A stretch of DNA of 64,000 bases from Alteriqipengyuania bathyomarina_B (GTDB lineage: Bacteria; Pseudomonadota; Alphaproteobacteria; Sphingomonadales; Sphingomonadaceae): positions 528,963-592,962 of the forward strand of contig NZ_JBCFZM010000003.1 in assembly GCF_038594605.1 (NCBI RefSeq), written 5' to 3'. Position 1 is the stretch's first letter; each line of letters starts with the position of its first letter. Shown piece by piece: positions 8,319-16,552 of the stretch. Under the pieces are notes generated by a model, which saw only the letters and a list, made by a program, of their open reading frames with translations, made no database searches and had not been told where the DNA came from. A program made the translations under genes and the position numbers.

Positions 8319-9107
8319 ATGCGCGAAGAGCTCGCGCAGTTTCCAATGACCGGGCGGTTTCTGGCAAGCCGCCTGCGTCATGCCATGACCGCGCTGGAGA
8401 AGGAGCTTCTCGAAAGCCTGGTCGATGACGTGCGTGAGACGAACGGGTACACGAAAATTCTCTCGCGGGGTGATTTCTGCGAATACTCCACCATCCTGAT
8501 CAAAGGCTTCATGACCCGCGTCATCGAAGATGAAACCGACCGCAGTATCGTCGGCTTGCAGGTGCCCGGTGACTTCGTCGATCTGCACGGATTTGCGCTC
8601 AAGCGCCTCGATCATGACCTTTGCGCACTTGGCTACACGCAATTCGGGATCGTCCCGCACGAGCGCCTGCGCGATGTGCTCGAGAACGAGCCGCATCTGG
8701 CGCGGCTGTTCTGGTTCGGAACCCTGCTGGATGCATCGATCCATCGGGAGTGGCTGTCAAAGATGGCCAGGTTGCGCGCGGTGGGCCGGATTGCGCATGT
8801 CATTACCGAGCTCTGGTATCGCCTGCGCATGGTTGGATTGGGCAACTCGTCCGGCTTCACCACTCCGTTCACCCAAGTGGATCTGGCTCATATTTGCGGG
8901 TTATCGGAAATCCACGTCAACCGCTCGGTCCGCGATTTGCGCGAGGGCGAAGTGGTCGACTTCCGTCGCGGAAGAATAACGATCCTCAATGCCGATCGCC
9001 TGAAGGAAATGGCGCGGTTCAACCCAGCCTACCTCTACGGCGAAGGTGGGCTCGAGGTCGGTTCGGCGCTAAACAAGGAAGCGGGCGAACGGCAAATGGC
9101 AAAGTGA
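8319..9107 (+). CDS. Crp/Fnr-family transcriptional regulator
   Basis: A 262-residue regulator with a cyclic-nucleotide-binding-like beta-roll in the first half (ILSRGDFCEYSTILIKGFMTR, GLQVPGDFVDLHGFALKRL) and a winged helix-turn-helix near the C-terminus (FTQVDLAHICGLSEIHVNRS). There are no clustered cysteines, so it is not an Fe-S Fnr. The ATG at 8319 is chosen because AGGGG lies five bases upstream; an ATG at 8298 and a GTG at 8253 are in frame but lack such a site. The stop overlaps the sulfotransferase GTG. It resembles the stand-alone Crp-type proteins common in Sphingomonadales and may control the adjacent glycan genes. Confidence 0.88.
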   Translation: MREELAQFPMTGRFLASRLRHAMTALEKELLESLVDDVRETNGYTKILSRGDFCEYSTILIKGFMTRVIEDETDRSIVGLQVPGDFVDLHGFALKRLDHDLCALGYTQFGIVPHERLRDVLENEPHLARLFWFGTLLDASIHREWLSKMARLRAVGRIAHVITELWYRLRMVGLGNSSGFTTPFTQVDLAHICGLSEIHVNRSVRDLREGEVVDFRRGRITILNADRLKEMARFNPAYLYGEGGLEVGSALNKEAGERQMAK

Positions 9108-9904
9108 GCATCTATCCGGGCCGTTACGTCTTCGTGGCGGGACTTCATCGGACCGGGACGAGCCTGCTGGCGCGATTGCTCGCCGAGCATTCGGACATTG
9201 CGACCATCGAGAACGCGCCCGTTCCGGAAAACGAAGGATGTTATCTTCAGGGTGCCATACCGCATACCGCTCTCCACGGACGACCCGGTCACTTTGCGAC
9301 CGACCCTGCGCAGCATTTGATAGAGGGGTGCGCGTTCGATACGCGCGAGACCAAGCAGCGCATCGAGTTAGACTGGGCCCGTTGGTTCAGCGGAGGCTCC
9401 ACCTGGCGGGCCGAAAAATCGCCCGTCAACCTTACGCGCATGCGATTATACCAGCAGCTGTTCCCGACCTGCCAGTTCATCATCATTCTGCGCCATCCCG
9501 CGGTCATGGCGGCTGCATTGGCTAAATGGGTGGTCGATGACGCGTCCGAGTTGATAGACTACGGGCTCGACGCGTACGATATCGTCGCTCAGGATTTGCC
9601 CTACCTGCATTCGGCATTGGTGATCCGGTACGAGGATTTCGTGGCACGCGACCTGCGGCCTGAGCTGTTCGGTTTCCTCGGTCTCGATCCCGGCGCACCG
9701 ACAGCGGTCGCACTGCGCGATGGTAACGCAGATTACGATGACCTTCCCCGCATGAGCCAGAGCCAGATCGAACGGGCGAGCCGATGGGGCTATGGAGCGG
9801 ACGGAGCAGCGTCGCCTTTCGAGCCGATCGTACGCCATCCTTTACGCGCGATCCGGGAAGCGACCATCCGGGCGTTGGCCCGGCAGCCGTTCCGTTTGGC
9901 CTAG
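9104..9904 (+). CDS. PAPS-dependent sulfotransferase family protein
   Basis: A 266-residue protein. The 5'-phosphosulfate-binding loop is FVAGLHRTGTSLLARLLAEH near the N-terminus, and the 3'-phosphate-binding strand is QFIIILRHPAVMAAAL near residue 125, followed by LVIRYEDFVARDLRPELFGFL. This layout is that of carbohydrate sulfotransferases. The GTG start at 9104 overlaps the regulator's stop (GTGA). Its own stop shares a CTAG with the SDR gene on the opposite strand. Placed next to four glycosyltransferases, it is likely to sulfate a sugar, possibly the product of this cluster; that is inference. Confidence 0.8.
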   Translation: MSIYPGRYVFVAGLHRTGTSLLARLLAEHSDIATIENAPVPENEGCYLQGAIPHTALHGRPGHFATDPAQHLIEGCAFDTRETKQRIELDWARWFSGGSTWRAEKSPVNLTRMRLYQQLFPTCQFIIILRHPAVMAAALAKWVVDDASELIDYGLDAYDIVAQDLPYLHSALVIRYEDFVARDLRPELFGFLGLDPGAPTAVALRDGNADYDDLPRMSQSQIERASRWGYGADGAASPFEPIVRHPLRAIREATIRALARQPFRLA

Positions 9905-10698
9905 GCCGCGTGTCGAGGCTTCGCCAGCCGCTCGTGCATCTTCGCTACAAGTTCGTCCGGCAGGATATCTGCGAACGTATCCTGCAGCTTGTTCATGAAG
10001 CCGCTGACTTCCTGAGTTTCGCCCTTGAGAAGCGCCTCGTAACCATCGCGCGCGACCTTGGCCGGGTCCGCCTTTTTCGACTGGCCAAGCCCCGTGTTCT
10101 CCATATCCGCGCGCTCGAAAAAGCGCGTTTCGGTGATCCCGGGCAGGAGGCACGTAATCACCACCGGAGTCACCTTCAGTTCGTTGGCGAGACCAACGCA
10201 GAAGTTGTCGATGAACGCCTTGGTCGCATTATATACCAGGTTGAACGGGCCGGGCATGCTCCCGGCGATGGAACCGGTCACAAGAATGCGGCCCTCCTCG
10301 CGCAGGACCATACGGCCACCGATCTTGTGGATCAGCGAAATTGTCCCGGTGATGTTGGTATCGATCGTGGTTTTGACATCGCTCCACGAATGGCCGAGGA
10401 AAGCGCCGCCCTGGCCCTGGCCCGCATTGGCCATAAGCACGTCGACCGGGCGATCGCCGATCGTGTTCATCAACTCATCGACACCGCTCTCGGTGGAAAG
10501 GTCCGTCTCGAGATACTCGACCGAGGCAGCGCCGCATTCGCGTACGGCACCGGCGGCGGAGGCCAGATCGCGATCCGCCACCAGCAGCAGGTCGCATCCG
10601 TCCTTCGCCGCAAGCTTCGCCAATTCGAGCCCGATGCCGCTGGAGGCGCCGGTCACGATGCACAGGCCAGAAAGTCTTTCGACCGGGTTCTTGCTCAT
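9901..10698 (-). CDS. short-chain dehydrogenase/reductase
   Basis: A 265-residue NAD(P)-dependent SDR. The cofactor loop is CIVTGASSGIGLELAKLA, the structural motif is VLMANAGQGQGG, the catalytic serine is in GRILVTGSIAGSMPG and the YxxxK pair is in NLVYNATKAFIDNF. The ATG at 10698 overlaps the alcohol dehydrogenase stop by four bases. It is the last gene of the KatE operon, and its stop is back-to-back with the sulfotransferase stop. The substrate is not predictable; the company of catalase and an aldehyde/alcohol dehydrogenase suggests detoxification of reactive carbonyls. Confidence 0.9.
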   Translation of the reverse strand: MSKNPVERLSGLCIVTGASSGIGLELAKLAAKDGCDLLLVADRDLASAAGAVRECGAASVEYLETDLSTESGVDELMNTIGDRPVDVLMANAGQGQGGAFLGHSWSDVKTTIDTNITGTISLIHKIGGRMVLREEGRILVTGSIAGSMPGPFNLVYNATKAFIDNFCVGLANELKVTPVVITCLLPGITETRFFERADMENTGLGQSKKADPAKVARDGYEALLKGETQEVSGFMNKLQDTFADILPDELVAKMHERLAKPRHAA

Positions 10699-11888
10699 GC
10701 TGCCGCCCCTTTCTCCATCCCGGGCTTCAGAATAACCTTGGTCCAGCTGTCCTGTTGTTCGCGGAAGTTCTTGTAGCCGCGCGCGGCTTCTTCCAGCGGC
10801 AGCCGGTGCGAGATAAGCCACGTGGTATCGAGCGTGCCGTCCTCGATTTTCTCAAGCAGCGGCTTGGTGTAGCGCTGCACGTGGGTCTGGCCCGAATTGA
10901 CCTTCAGCCCCTTTTCCATCAGCGCGCCTAGCGGAAACTTGTCGGTCATCCCACCGAACACGCCGGGGATCGAGACGCGCCCGCCGGGCCGAACCGCCAA
11001 GATCGCCTGCTTGAGCGCAGCGGCGCGGTCTGCGCCCATGCCGACGGTCTGCTTGACCATATCGAGCATATTGTCGACCGCGAAGCCGTGCGATTCCATG
11101 CCGACCGCGTCGATCACGGCATCGACGCCGATGCCGCCCGACATTTCCATCAATGCCTCGCGCACCTCGGTCTTGCGGAAATCGATGACTTCCGCGCCCA
11201 TTTGCTTGGCGAGCTCCAGCCGGTGCGGATAGTGATCGATCGCGATAACCTTGCTCGCGCCCATGACGATGGCGGACTGGATGGAAAAGAGCCCCACCGG
11301 GCCGCAGCCCCACACCGCGACCGTATCGTCAGGCTGGATATCCGCATTCTCGGCCGCCATCCAGCCGGTCGGCAGGATGTCGGACAGGAACAGCACCTGA
11401 TCGTCGTCGAGGTGATCGGGAATGACGATTGGGCCGACGTCGGAAAAGGGCACGCGGGCATATTCGGCCTGCCCACCTGAATAGCCGCCGGTGAGGTGCG
11501 AGTATCCGAACAGCGCGGACATCGGATGGCCATAGAGCGTGGCCGACATATCCTGCTTTTCCGCCGGGTTCGAATTCTCGCAGGCGGAATATTGCTGGAT
11601 TTTGCAGTGAAAGCATCCGCCACAGCTGATCGTGAAGGGTACGACCACGCGTTGGCCCTTCTTTAGCGTGCTGTCCTTGCCGGTTTCCACGACTTCACCC
11701 ATGAACTCATGTCCCAGGACATCGCCGGGCAATACCCCGGGGATTACGCCATCATAAAGATGCAGGTCGGAACCACAGATCGCGGTCGAGGTAATCTTCA
11801 GGATCGCGTCGCGCGGGTTGATGATTTCGGGGTCGGGGACCGAGTCGACGCGAACATCGTGCGTTCCCTGCCAGGTTAGTGCGCGCAT
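10695..11888 (-). CDS. zinc-dependent alcohol/formaldehyde dehydrogenase family protein
   Basis: A 397-residue medium-chain dehydrogenase. Catalytic zinc ligands are in AICGSDLHLYDG and GHEFMGEVVE; the structural zinc site is the cysteine cluster SCGGCFHCKIQQYSAC. The Rossmann motif is VAVWGCGPVGLFS, with IAIDHYPHRLELAK after it (an acidic residue selecting NAD). The overall form is that of glutathione-independent formaldehyde dehydrogenase-like enzymes. The start ATG shares its A with the TAA of the upstream gene, and the stop overlaps the SDR start. It is probably co-expressed with the catalase under stress. Confidence 0.9.
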   Translation of the reverse strand: MRALTWQGTHDVRVDSVPDPEIINPRDAILKITSTAICGSDLHLYDGVIPGVLPGDVLGHEFMGEVVETGKDSTLKKGQRVVVPFTISCGGCFHCKIQQYSACENSNPAEKQDMSATLYGHPMSALFGYSHLTGGYSGGQAEYARVPFSDVGPIVIPDHLDDDQVLFLSDILPTGWMAAENADIQPDDTVAVWGCGPVGLFSIQSAIVMGASKVIAIDHYPHRLELAKQMGAEVIDFRKTEVREALMEMSGGIGVDAVIDAVGMESHGFAVDNMLDMVKQTVGMGADRAAALKQAILAVRPGGRVSIPGVFGGMTDKFPLGALMEKGLKVNSGQTHVQRYTKPLLEKIEDGTLDTTWLISHRLPLEEAARGYKNFREQQDSWTKVILKPGMEKGAAA

Positions 11889-12544
11889 TATGTGTTCTCC
11901 TGTTGCTTGGCTTCGCGCGTCTCGCTCTTGCGGTGCGCGGACGTGGCGATCTCGCCAGTTTCCATCAGCATCTTGAATCGTTTGAGGTCGTGGCGGGCCT
12001 GCACTTCGGGTTCGCGCAGGAAGGCCTTGGCGATCGCGCGCCCGACTGCGCCACCGGGCGCATCGTACTCGATCGTCAGCGACACCCGCGTGCCGCGATC
12101 CCCAGGGGCCGGGGTGAAGGTCACCTCACCCCGCGTCTCGATGTCCGAATCTTCGACCGAAGCCCATGCAATGCGCTGGTTTTCCGTCTCGCCGACGATC
12201 TCCGTTTTGAGTTCGACATGGGTCTCGCCCGGGGCCTTGATCGTCCAGGTGGCGCGGCTTTTCGTACCGCCCTGCTTGGTGATGCTCTCGACGTTTTCCA
12301 TGAATTCGGGGAGGTTCGAAAAGTCCCGCCAGAATTCGTAGAGGTCCGATGCCGGTTTGCGGATCGTGACGGTCCGACCGACCAGTGCATGGTCACCATG
12401 ATTGCTCCGGCGCGCGAATTTGGGGGCGTCGTCACCACCACCCGCGTGCCGGCGGGAGAGGAACGCGCCGAAGGCGGCCGCCCCCAGCGCGACTCCGGCG
12501 GCCGCGACGCTACCTGCGATGCCGATTTCTCGATTATGTTTCAT
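11888..12544 (-). CDS. SRPBCC-fold (polyketide cyclase/dehydrase-like) protein with an N-terminal membrane segment
   Basis: A 218-residue protein. After MKHNREIGIAGSVAAAGVAL comes a glycine/alanine-rich hydrophobic stretch, then a START/SRPBCC domain (TVTIRKPASDLYEFWRDFSN, FMENVESI, RIAWASVEDSDIETRGEV, GTRVSLTIEYDAPGGAVG). The ATG at 12544 lies 17 bp after the catalase stop on the same strand, and its TAA overlaps the dehydrogenase ATG by one base. Proteins of this kind often travel with stress genes in Sphingomonadales; a lipid-binding role is possible but unproven. Confidence 0.83.
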   Translation of the reverse strand: MKHNREIGIAGSVAAAGVALGAAAFGAFLSRRHAGGGDDAPKFARRSNHGDHALVGRTVTIRKPASDLYEFWRDFSNLPEFMENVESITKQGGTKSRATWTIKAPGETHVELKTEIVGETENQRIAWASVEDSDIETRGEVTFTPAPGDRGTRVSLTIEYDAPGGAVGRAIAKAFLREPEVQARHDLKRFKMLMETGEIATSAHRKSETREAKQQENT

Positions 12545-12561
12545 GTCGGTATCCTTCCCAC

Positions 12562-14655
12562 TCAGTCCTGCTTGACGCTTTCGCGGGCCCAGAAGCGCAG
12601 CTCGCCGCACTTCTCGATGAAGGCGTCCGCCGCGTCCTTGCCGCCCGAAACGTCGAAGAAGCCTTCGTCCATCCAGTTCCACACGCCCGCGCTTTCGAAG
12701 AGCGGCTTCACCGCCGGGACGTAGGCAACGAACTTGGCATGGGCGAAGGCGTCGTTGACGAAATCGATGCTCGGCTTGTCCTTGTCGTAGCGATCGGCCG
12801 AAGCCTCGCTCATCACCACCGCGACCGCGTCGTAGGTGACCGAGGGGCCGCCATCGATCTTCTCGTCGGCTTCCATCGTGGTGCCGTCGGACAGCTTGGC
12901 ACCGGCCACATGGGGTGCGACGATCTCGACCATGCCGCCTGCGCCGGTCGCGGCATCCTTCAGCGCCTTCACCACATCCGCATCAGCGCCTTCGGCAATA
13001 TAGATGCCCAGCTTGCGGCCCTTGAAATTGCCGGGCCCGTTCTTGAGGATCGAGAGCGCGGGGCTTTCGGCCAGATCGGTGATCGGGTCGCGCGCCGCCG
13101 GTACCTTTTCGGGCAGTTCGGGAAGGCCGATCCCGTCGGCCACCTCCTGCGCCAGTCCCTCATCGATATGGCGAAGGTGGCCGATCATCCGCTTGCGGAT
13201 GCTCATGCGGCCGACCTTCGACAGCTCGAAGGTCAGCGCGTTGGCCATATGCGTCTGCTCGACCGGGGTCTGGCTAACGTAGAACTGGCGCGCCTGGCTG
13301 TAGTGATCGGCGAAAGTTTCGCTGCGCACGCGCATTTTGGGCCCTTCGACCGGAGCCTCATAGCTCTGGAACCCGTTCATCGGGCAGGCGCGCGGACCGC
13401 GATCTTCCTCGGCCCCGTCGCCGTCGCCCCAGCTGTTGGGCTCGTAGTTCACGCGCCCCTTCGGATTGGTCATCGCCATGTGACCATCCTGCTGGAAATG
13501 GCGCACCGGGCACTTGGGCGCGTTGATCGGCAGATGCGTGAAGTTGGGGCCGCCCAGACGCTTCAGCTGCGTGTCGAGATAGCTGAAATTGCGCCCCTGC
13601 AGCAGCGGATCGTCCGAATGGTCGATGCCAGGCACCAGGTTCTGCGTACAGAAGGCGACCTGCTCGGTTTCGGCGAAGAAATTGTCGACATTGGCGTCGA
13701 GCGTCAGCGTGCCGATGATTTCGACCGGGACCTGTTCTTCGGGGATGATCTTGGTCGCGTCGAGCACATCGAAATCAAACTTTTCGGCGAATTCCTCGTC
13801 GAACACCTGAATGCCCAGATCCCACTGCGGAAAGTCGCCCGCATCGATCGCATCCCACATGTCGCGGCGATGGAAATCGGGATCCATCCCGTTGACCTTG
13901 AGTGCCTCGTTCCAGATCACCGACTGGAGGCCCAGCTTAGGCTTCCAGTGGAACTTGACGAAGTGGCTCTCACCCTTCTCGTTCAACAGGCGGAAGGTGT
14001 GGACGCCGAAGCCTTCCATGAACCGGAACGAACGCGGGATCGTGCGGTCGGACATGATCCACATGACCATGTTCATCGCTTCGGGGCTGAGGCTGATGAA
14101 GTCCCAGAAATTGTCGTGCGCAGTCTGTGCCTGCGGGAAGCCGCGATCGGGTGCGGGCTTGGCGGCATGGATCAGGTCGGGGAACTTGATCGCATCCTGG
14201 ATGAAGAACACCGGGATGTTGTTGCCGACGAGGTCCCAATTACCCTCCTGCGTATAGAACTTAGTCGCGAAGCCGCGCACGTCGCGCGCCAGATCGGGCG
14301 AACCCTTGTTGCCCGCCACCGTGGAGAAGCGCGTGAAGGTGGGCACCTTCACACCCTCTTCATTGAAGATCCGCGCCCGCGAATATTGCGGGATGGCTTT
14401 CTTCAGCTCGAAATGACCATGCACGCCATACCCGCGGGCATGAACCACACGCTCGGGAATGCGTTCGTGGTCAAAATGAAAGATTTTCTCGCGTGCGATC
14501 TGGTCTTCGAGCAGCTGGGGCCCGCGCGGGCCGGCAGTCAGCCAGTTCTGATCGTCGGCGATCGGATGACCTTGCGCGGTGGTCATCACATCGTCGTCGC
14601 CCTTAGGCTTCTGATGGTTGGCGCCGCCTTTGGACAGGTCGAGTTCGTTCGGCAT
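12562..14655 (-). CDS. katE: large-subunit catalase (HPII type)
   Basis: A 697-residue monofunctional haem catalase with the extra C-terminal domain. The catalytic histidine is in ERVVHARGYGVHGHFE, the essential asparagine in DLVGNNIPVFFIQDAIKFPD, and the haem-ligand tyrosine in GRNFSYLDTQLKRLGGPNF. Residues beyond about 540 form the class I glutamine-amidotransferase-like flavodoxin fold typical of HPII (GRKLGIYIAEGADADVV). It converts hydrogen peroxide to water and oxygen in the cytoplasm. It is the first gene of a four-gene operon (katE, SRPBCC, ADH, SDR). A stem-loop at 14772-14792 lies in the upstream region. Confidence 0.96.
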   Translation of the reverse strand: MPNELDLSKGGANHQKPKGDDDVMTTAQGHPIADDQNWLTAGPRGPQLLEDQIAREKIFHFDHERIPERVVHARGYGVHGHFELKKAIPQYSRARIFNEEGVKVPTFTRFSTVAGNKGSPDLARDVRGFATKFYTQEGNWDLVGNNIPVFFIQDAIKFPDLIHAAKPAPDRGFPQAQTAHDNFWDFISLSPEAMNMVMWIMSDRTIPRSFRFMEGFGVHTFRLLNEKGESHFVKFHWKPKLGLQSVIWNEALKVNGMDPDFHRRDMWDAIDAGDFPQWDLGIQVFDEEFAEKFDFDVLDATKIIPEEQVPVEIIGTLTLDANVDNFFAETEQVAFCTQNLVPGIDHSDDPLLQGRNFSYLDTQLKRLGGPNFTHLPINAPKCPVRHFQQDGHMAMTNPKGRVNYEPNSWGDGDGAEEDRGPRACPMNGFQSYEAPVEGPKMRVRSETFADHYSQARQFYVSQTPVEQTHMANALTFELSKVGRMSIRKRMIGHLRHIDEGLAQEVADGIGLPELPEKVPAARDPITDLAESPALSILKNGPGNFKGRKLGIYIAEGADADVVKALKDAATGAGGMVEIVAPHVAGAKLSDGTTMEADEKIDGGPSVTYDAVAVVMSEASADRYDKDKPSIDFVNDAFAHAKFVAYVPAVKPLFESAGVWNWMDEGFFDVSGGKDAADAFIEKCGELRFWARESVKQD

Positions 14656-14771
14656 TGAAGGCTCCCGTGGTTGAGGGGTAATCCCTCTCCAACGGAGCCT
14701 TTCGCCTTAGGTTGCATCCCGTCTCGAATATTATTTGTGCTATCGCAGTAATGCGTCGAATAATAACATTT

Positions 14772-14792
14772 GTGGGGTTCCTAAAACCCCAC
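14772..14792. repeat. perfect hairpin upstream of katE
   Basis: GTGGGGTT at 14772-14779 pairs with AACCCCAC at 14785-14792 around a five-base loop. It lies about 120 bp before the katE ATG, read from the reverse strand. On the reverse strand it includes GGAAC, the general-stress -35 core, but no CGTT follows at the proper distance. It may be an operator or the terminator of a lost gene. Confidence 0.4.
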
Positions 14793-15068
14793 CAAGCTGG
14801 AATTTCTCTGGGTACCGACTGTGTAAAACTGATAAATGATGTCCTTTCCTAAAGGCGGCTTATTCCAGGAACCATCCCGCCCTTCGTCCTTAGCGTTTAA
14901 AACGTCCCGCGCGAGCGGTTGACATGCCAAGGCGCGAAGGAAAGACACATGCTCTGCTTCTGTAATTTGACCCGTGGCCGGAGCATCAGCCGTTGGCCCG
15001 ATCCAGCGAAGCGATGAAATCGGAAGCCCCCATGGACGATAGGTCGGTCCGCAAGCTGAGGAACAGCT

Positions 15069-15496
15069 ATGCTTCCGATGTACGGCCCATGCCAGGCCTT
15101 GGCTCGATTCTCAGTGCACCACCCTTCGCGGGACGAACGCGCGTGTCGGGCGCGGAATGGATCAATCCTGCCCGCCCGGCCTATACCCGCGAGCCGTAAT
15201 GTCGTGTTCTATCTCGGGGAAATTCCCTCGGAGTGGCCGGAAGGTCATTCGATTTGATCGTTCTGTCGGAGGTCCTGTATTTTCTTACAGCCGCAGAAAT
15301 CGAAACCACCTCGCGCCTTTGCTATCGCTCGCTTCCCAAAGGAGGCGAATGTCCTCTGGTCAACTGGACGGGGCACAACTATCTTCCGATAGACGGGATT
15401 GAAGCCTCGAACCTTTTTGCAGACGCCTCCCCCTGGAGCCGGAGCCTGAAATGGGATGAGAACCGATACAGGATCGATCTGCTCCGAAATTCATAA
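15069..15496 (+). pseudogene. frameshifted SAM-dependent methyltransferase (NodS-like) remnant
   Basis: The text NVVFYLGEIPSEWPEG runs to about 15250 in one frame. The next frame then continues FDLIVLSEVLYFLTAAEIE, SLPKGGECPLVNWTG and GIEASNLFA to a stop at 15494-15496. The two parts join into one NodS-type methyltransferase C-terminal half if a single frameshift near 15248 is assumed. The SAM-binding N-terminus is not recognisable. I read it as a decayed, truncated gene. Confidence 0.6.
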
Positions 15497-15580
15497 ATGA
15501 ATGCGGGGTATGAGTGGGGGGGCTCGCGGTGGCGCGGGCTATTATTTCGATTTCGAAATCAGTCTAATAGACAATTAGAT

Positions 15581-15601
15581 CGGATCCCACCCGCTCCGCC
15601 A
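15581..15601 (+). repeat. tRNA-Ser 3'-end-like sequence, second copy
   Basis: The 21 bases begin CGGATCCCAC and end CCGCTCCGCCA. They resemble the 3' end of tRNA-Ser with about one mismatch over the last 20 positions, but no tRNA body precedes. It is in the same orientation as the copy at 2715-2736, and both follow an A/T-rich ATTTCG-containing stretch. Together they could be attachment-site scars bracketing a 12.9-kb island. Confidence 0.4.
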
Positions 15602-15779
15602 CCTGGTCTGGGATTTTCGCAAGATCTGCGGCCTGCCCCCCTGAAGCCCGCAATCTCGCGGGGTTCCGCCACGTTGTCCGGTGTCGAAGACTTCGCAACT
15701 CGCTCTCTTTTAGCCGAAACGGCCAGATTTCTCTGGCGGCCACTTCGCCACACCGGACTCGGCGACGAGCCGGAACGAG

Positions 15780-15806
15780 AAGGGGCAGCGCATCGCGCTA
15801 CCCCTT
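15780..15806 (-). terminator. stem-loop after the recombinase remnant
   Basis: AAGGGG, one mismatch, AGCGC at 15780-15791 pairs with GCGCT, one mismatch, CCCCTT at 15795-15806 around a three-base loop. On the reverse strand it lies just past the stop of the recombinase-tail fragment, so it may be that gene's old terminator. No T-run follows. Confidence 0.35.
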
Positions 15807-15829
15807 GCGCATCGCTGGATTGCCGCCGA

Positions 15830-16072
15830 TCAGGTCGGGCGCAGACGCATTGCCTGCTCGCTCCAAGATCTGGGGATCTGATTGGCCGTAGTCAGAGTTG
15901 TGCCGTTCAAAGCGGCCGGATGCGTCCCGGCGAGGATGCGGTCGACGATCTCCGGCGACAGGAAGGCGAGCCTCACGACCCGGCTGATCCACGAGGCGTT
16001 GATGCCTTGCTCGCGGGCGAGCTCGGCGATCGTCGTTTCCCCGTCGGATGCCCGTCGGGCCGCTCTGGACAA
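15830..16072 (-). pseudogene. C-terminal fragment of a site-specific recombinase (or related HTH protein)
   Basis: About 80 codons. The helix-turn-helix TIAELAREQGINASWISRVV is followed by RLAFLSPEIVDRILAGTHP and IPRSWSEQ. This tail is typical of the C-terminus of large recombinase/integrase-associated proteins in Sphingomonadales. The catalytic part is missing and the reading frame upstream is lost, so it is a remnant. Its presence beside a tRNA-like repeat supports past mobile-element activity here. Confidence 0.5.
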
Positions 16073-16290
16073 TAGCCGCCCGTCTGCAACGAGCCACGAT
16101 CATCTGGCCGGCATCGGGCGTGGCGCTGTGCGGTCTGCTCTTACGGGGACGGGGTATCTGGCCCGGCATCTGGCTCGGCTCTTTCAGCGTCAATCTCTTC
16201 AACACTCAGAAGGGGCTGGGCTCGGTCGAGAACGCGCTGCCGACCATCGCAGTTGCTGCCGCCATGAAGCAGATTTGGGCGATCCGCTTT
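16048..16290 (+). pseudogene. MASE1 membrane-domain fragment
   Basis: About 80 codons reading ATIIWPASGVALCGLLLRG, GIWPGIWLGSFSVNLFNT and ENALPTIAVAAAM, which is the characteristic N-terminal MASE1 sensor segment of kinases and cyclases. No start, linker or catalytic domain follows. It is a different subtype from the MASE1 domain of the intact kinase just downstream, so it is not a simple duplication of that gene. It overlaps the antisense recombinase remnant slightly. Confidence 0.5.
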
Positions 16291-16307
16291 CATCTCGATC
16301 GCGAGGA

Positions 16308-16423
16308 ACGATTACCCGGGACTCACCGCGCCGCAGCGGCAACTTGTGCTCGACGAGGCCGATGGCAATCCGCGTTTGCTCGACGAGATCCTGCGCTTTC
16401 TTCACGCTCGCAAGAGCGAGTAG
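16308..16423 (+). pseudogene. short C-terminal fragment resembling an AAA-type ATPase
   Basis: The frame reads NDYPGLTAPQRQLVLDEADG, then NPRLLDEILRFLHARKSE and stops at 16421-16423. The ADGNPRLLDEIL pattern is like the lid region of AAA or STAND ATPases. Nothing upstream belongs to it. I can only call it a probable remnant. Confidence 0.3.
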
Positions 16424-16552
16424 TATCTGCCGGGCCTCATGCGCCCACCTTAATCCGGGTTCTCGGCCAGCCTCGCCCAAGCTTTCTTAAGCAGGGTTTT
16501 GTTAGTATCCAAACCAAATGAAATTAATGATTTTGATGAGAGGTCGCCGATA

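Noticed and set aside
12385..14658. 757-codon + strand frame opposite katE
   Set aside because: It mirrors the catalase and SRPBCC genes exactly and has no family features; katE has all catalytic motifs.
14656..14992. OxyR site in the katE upstream gap
   Set aside because: ATA and CTAT half-site-like words occur, but their spacing does not fit the ATAG-N7-CTAT pattern, so I do not call it.
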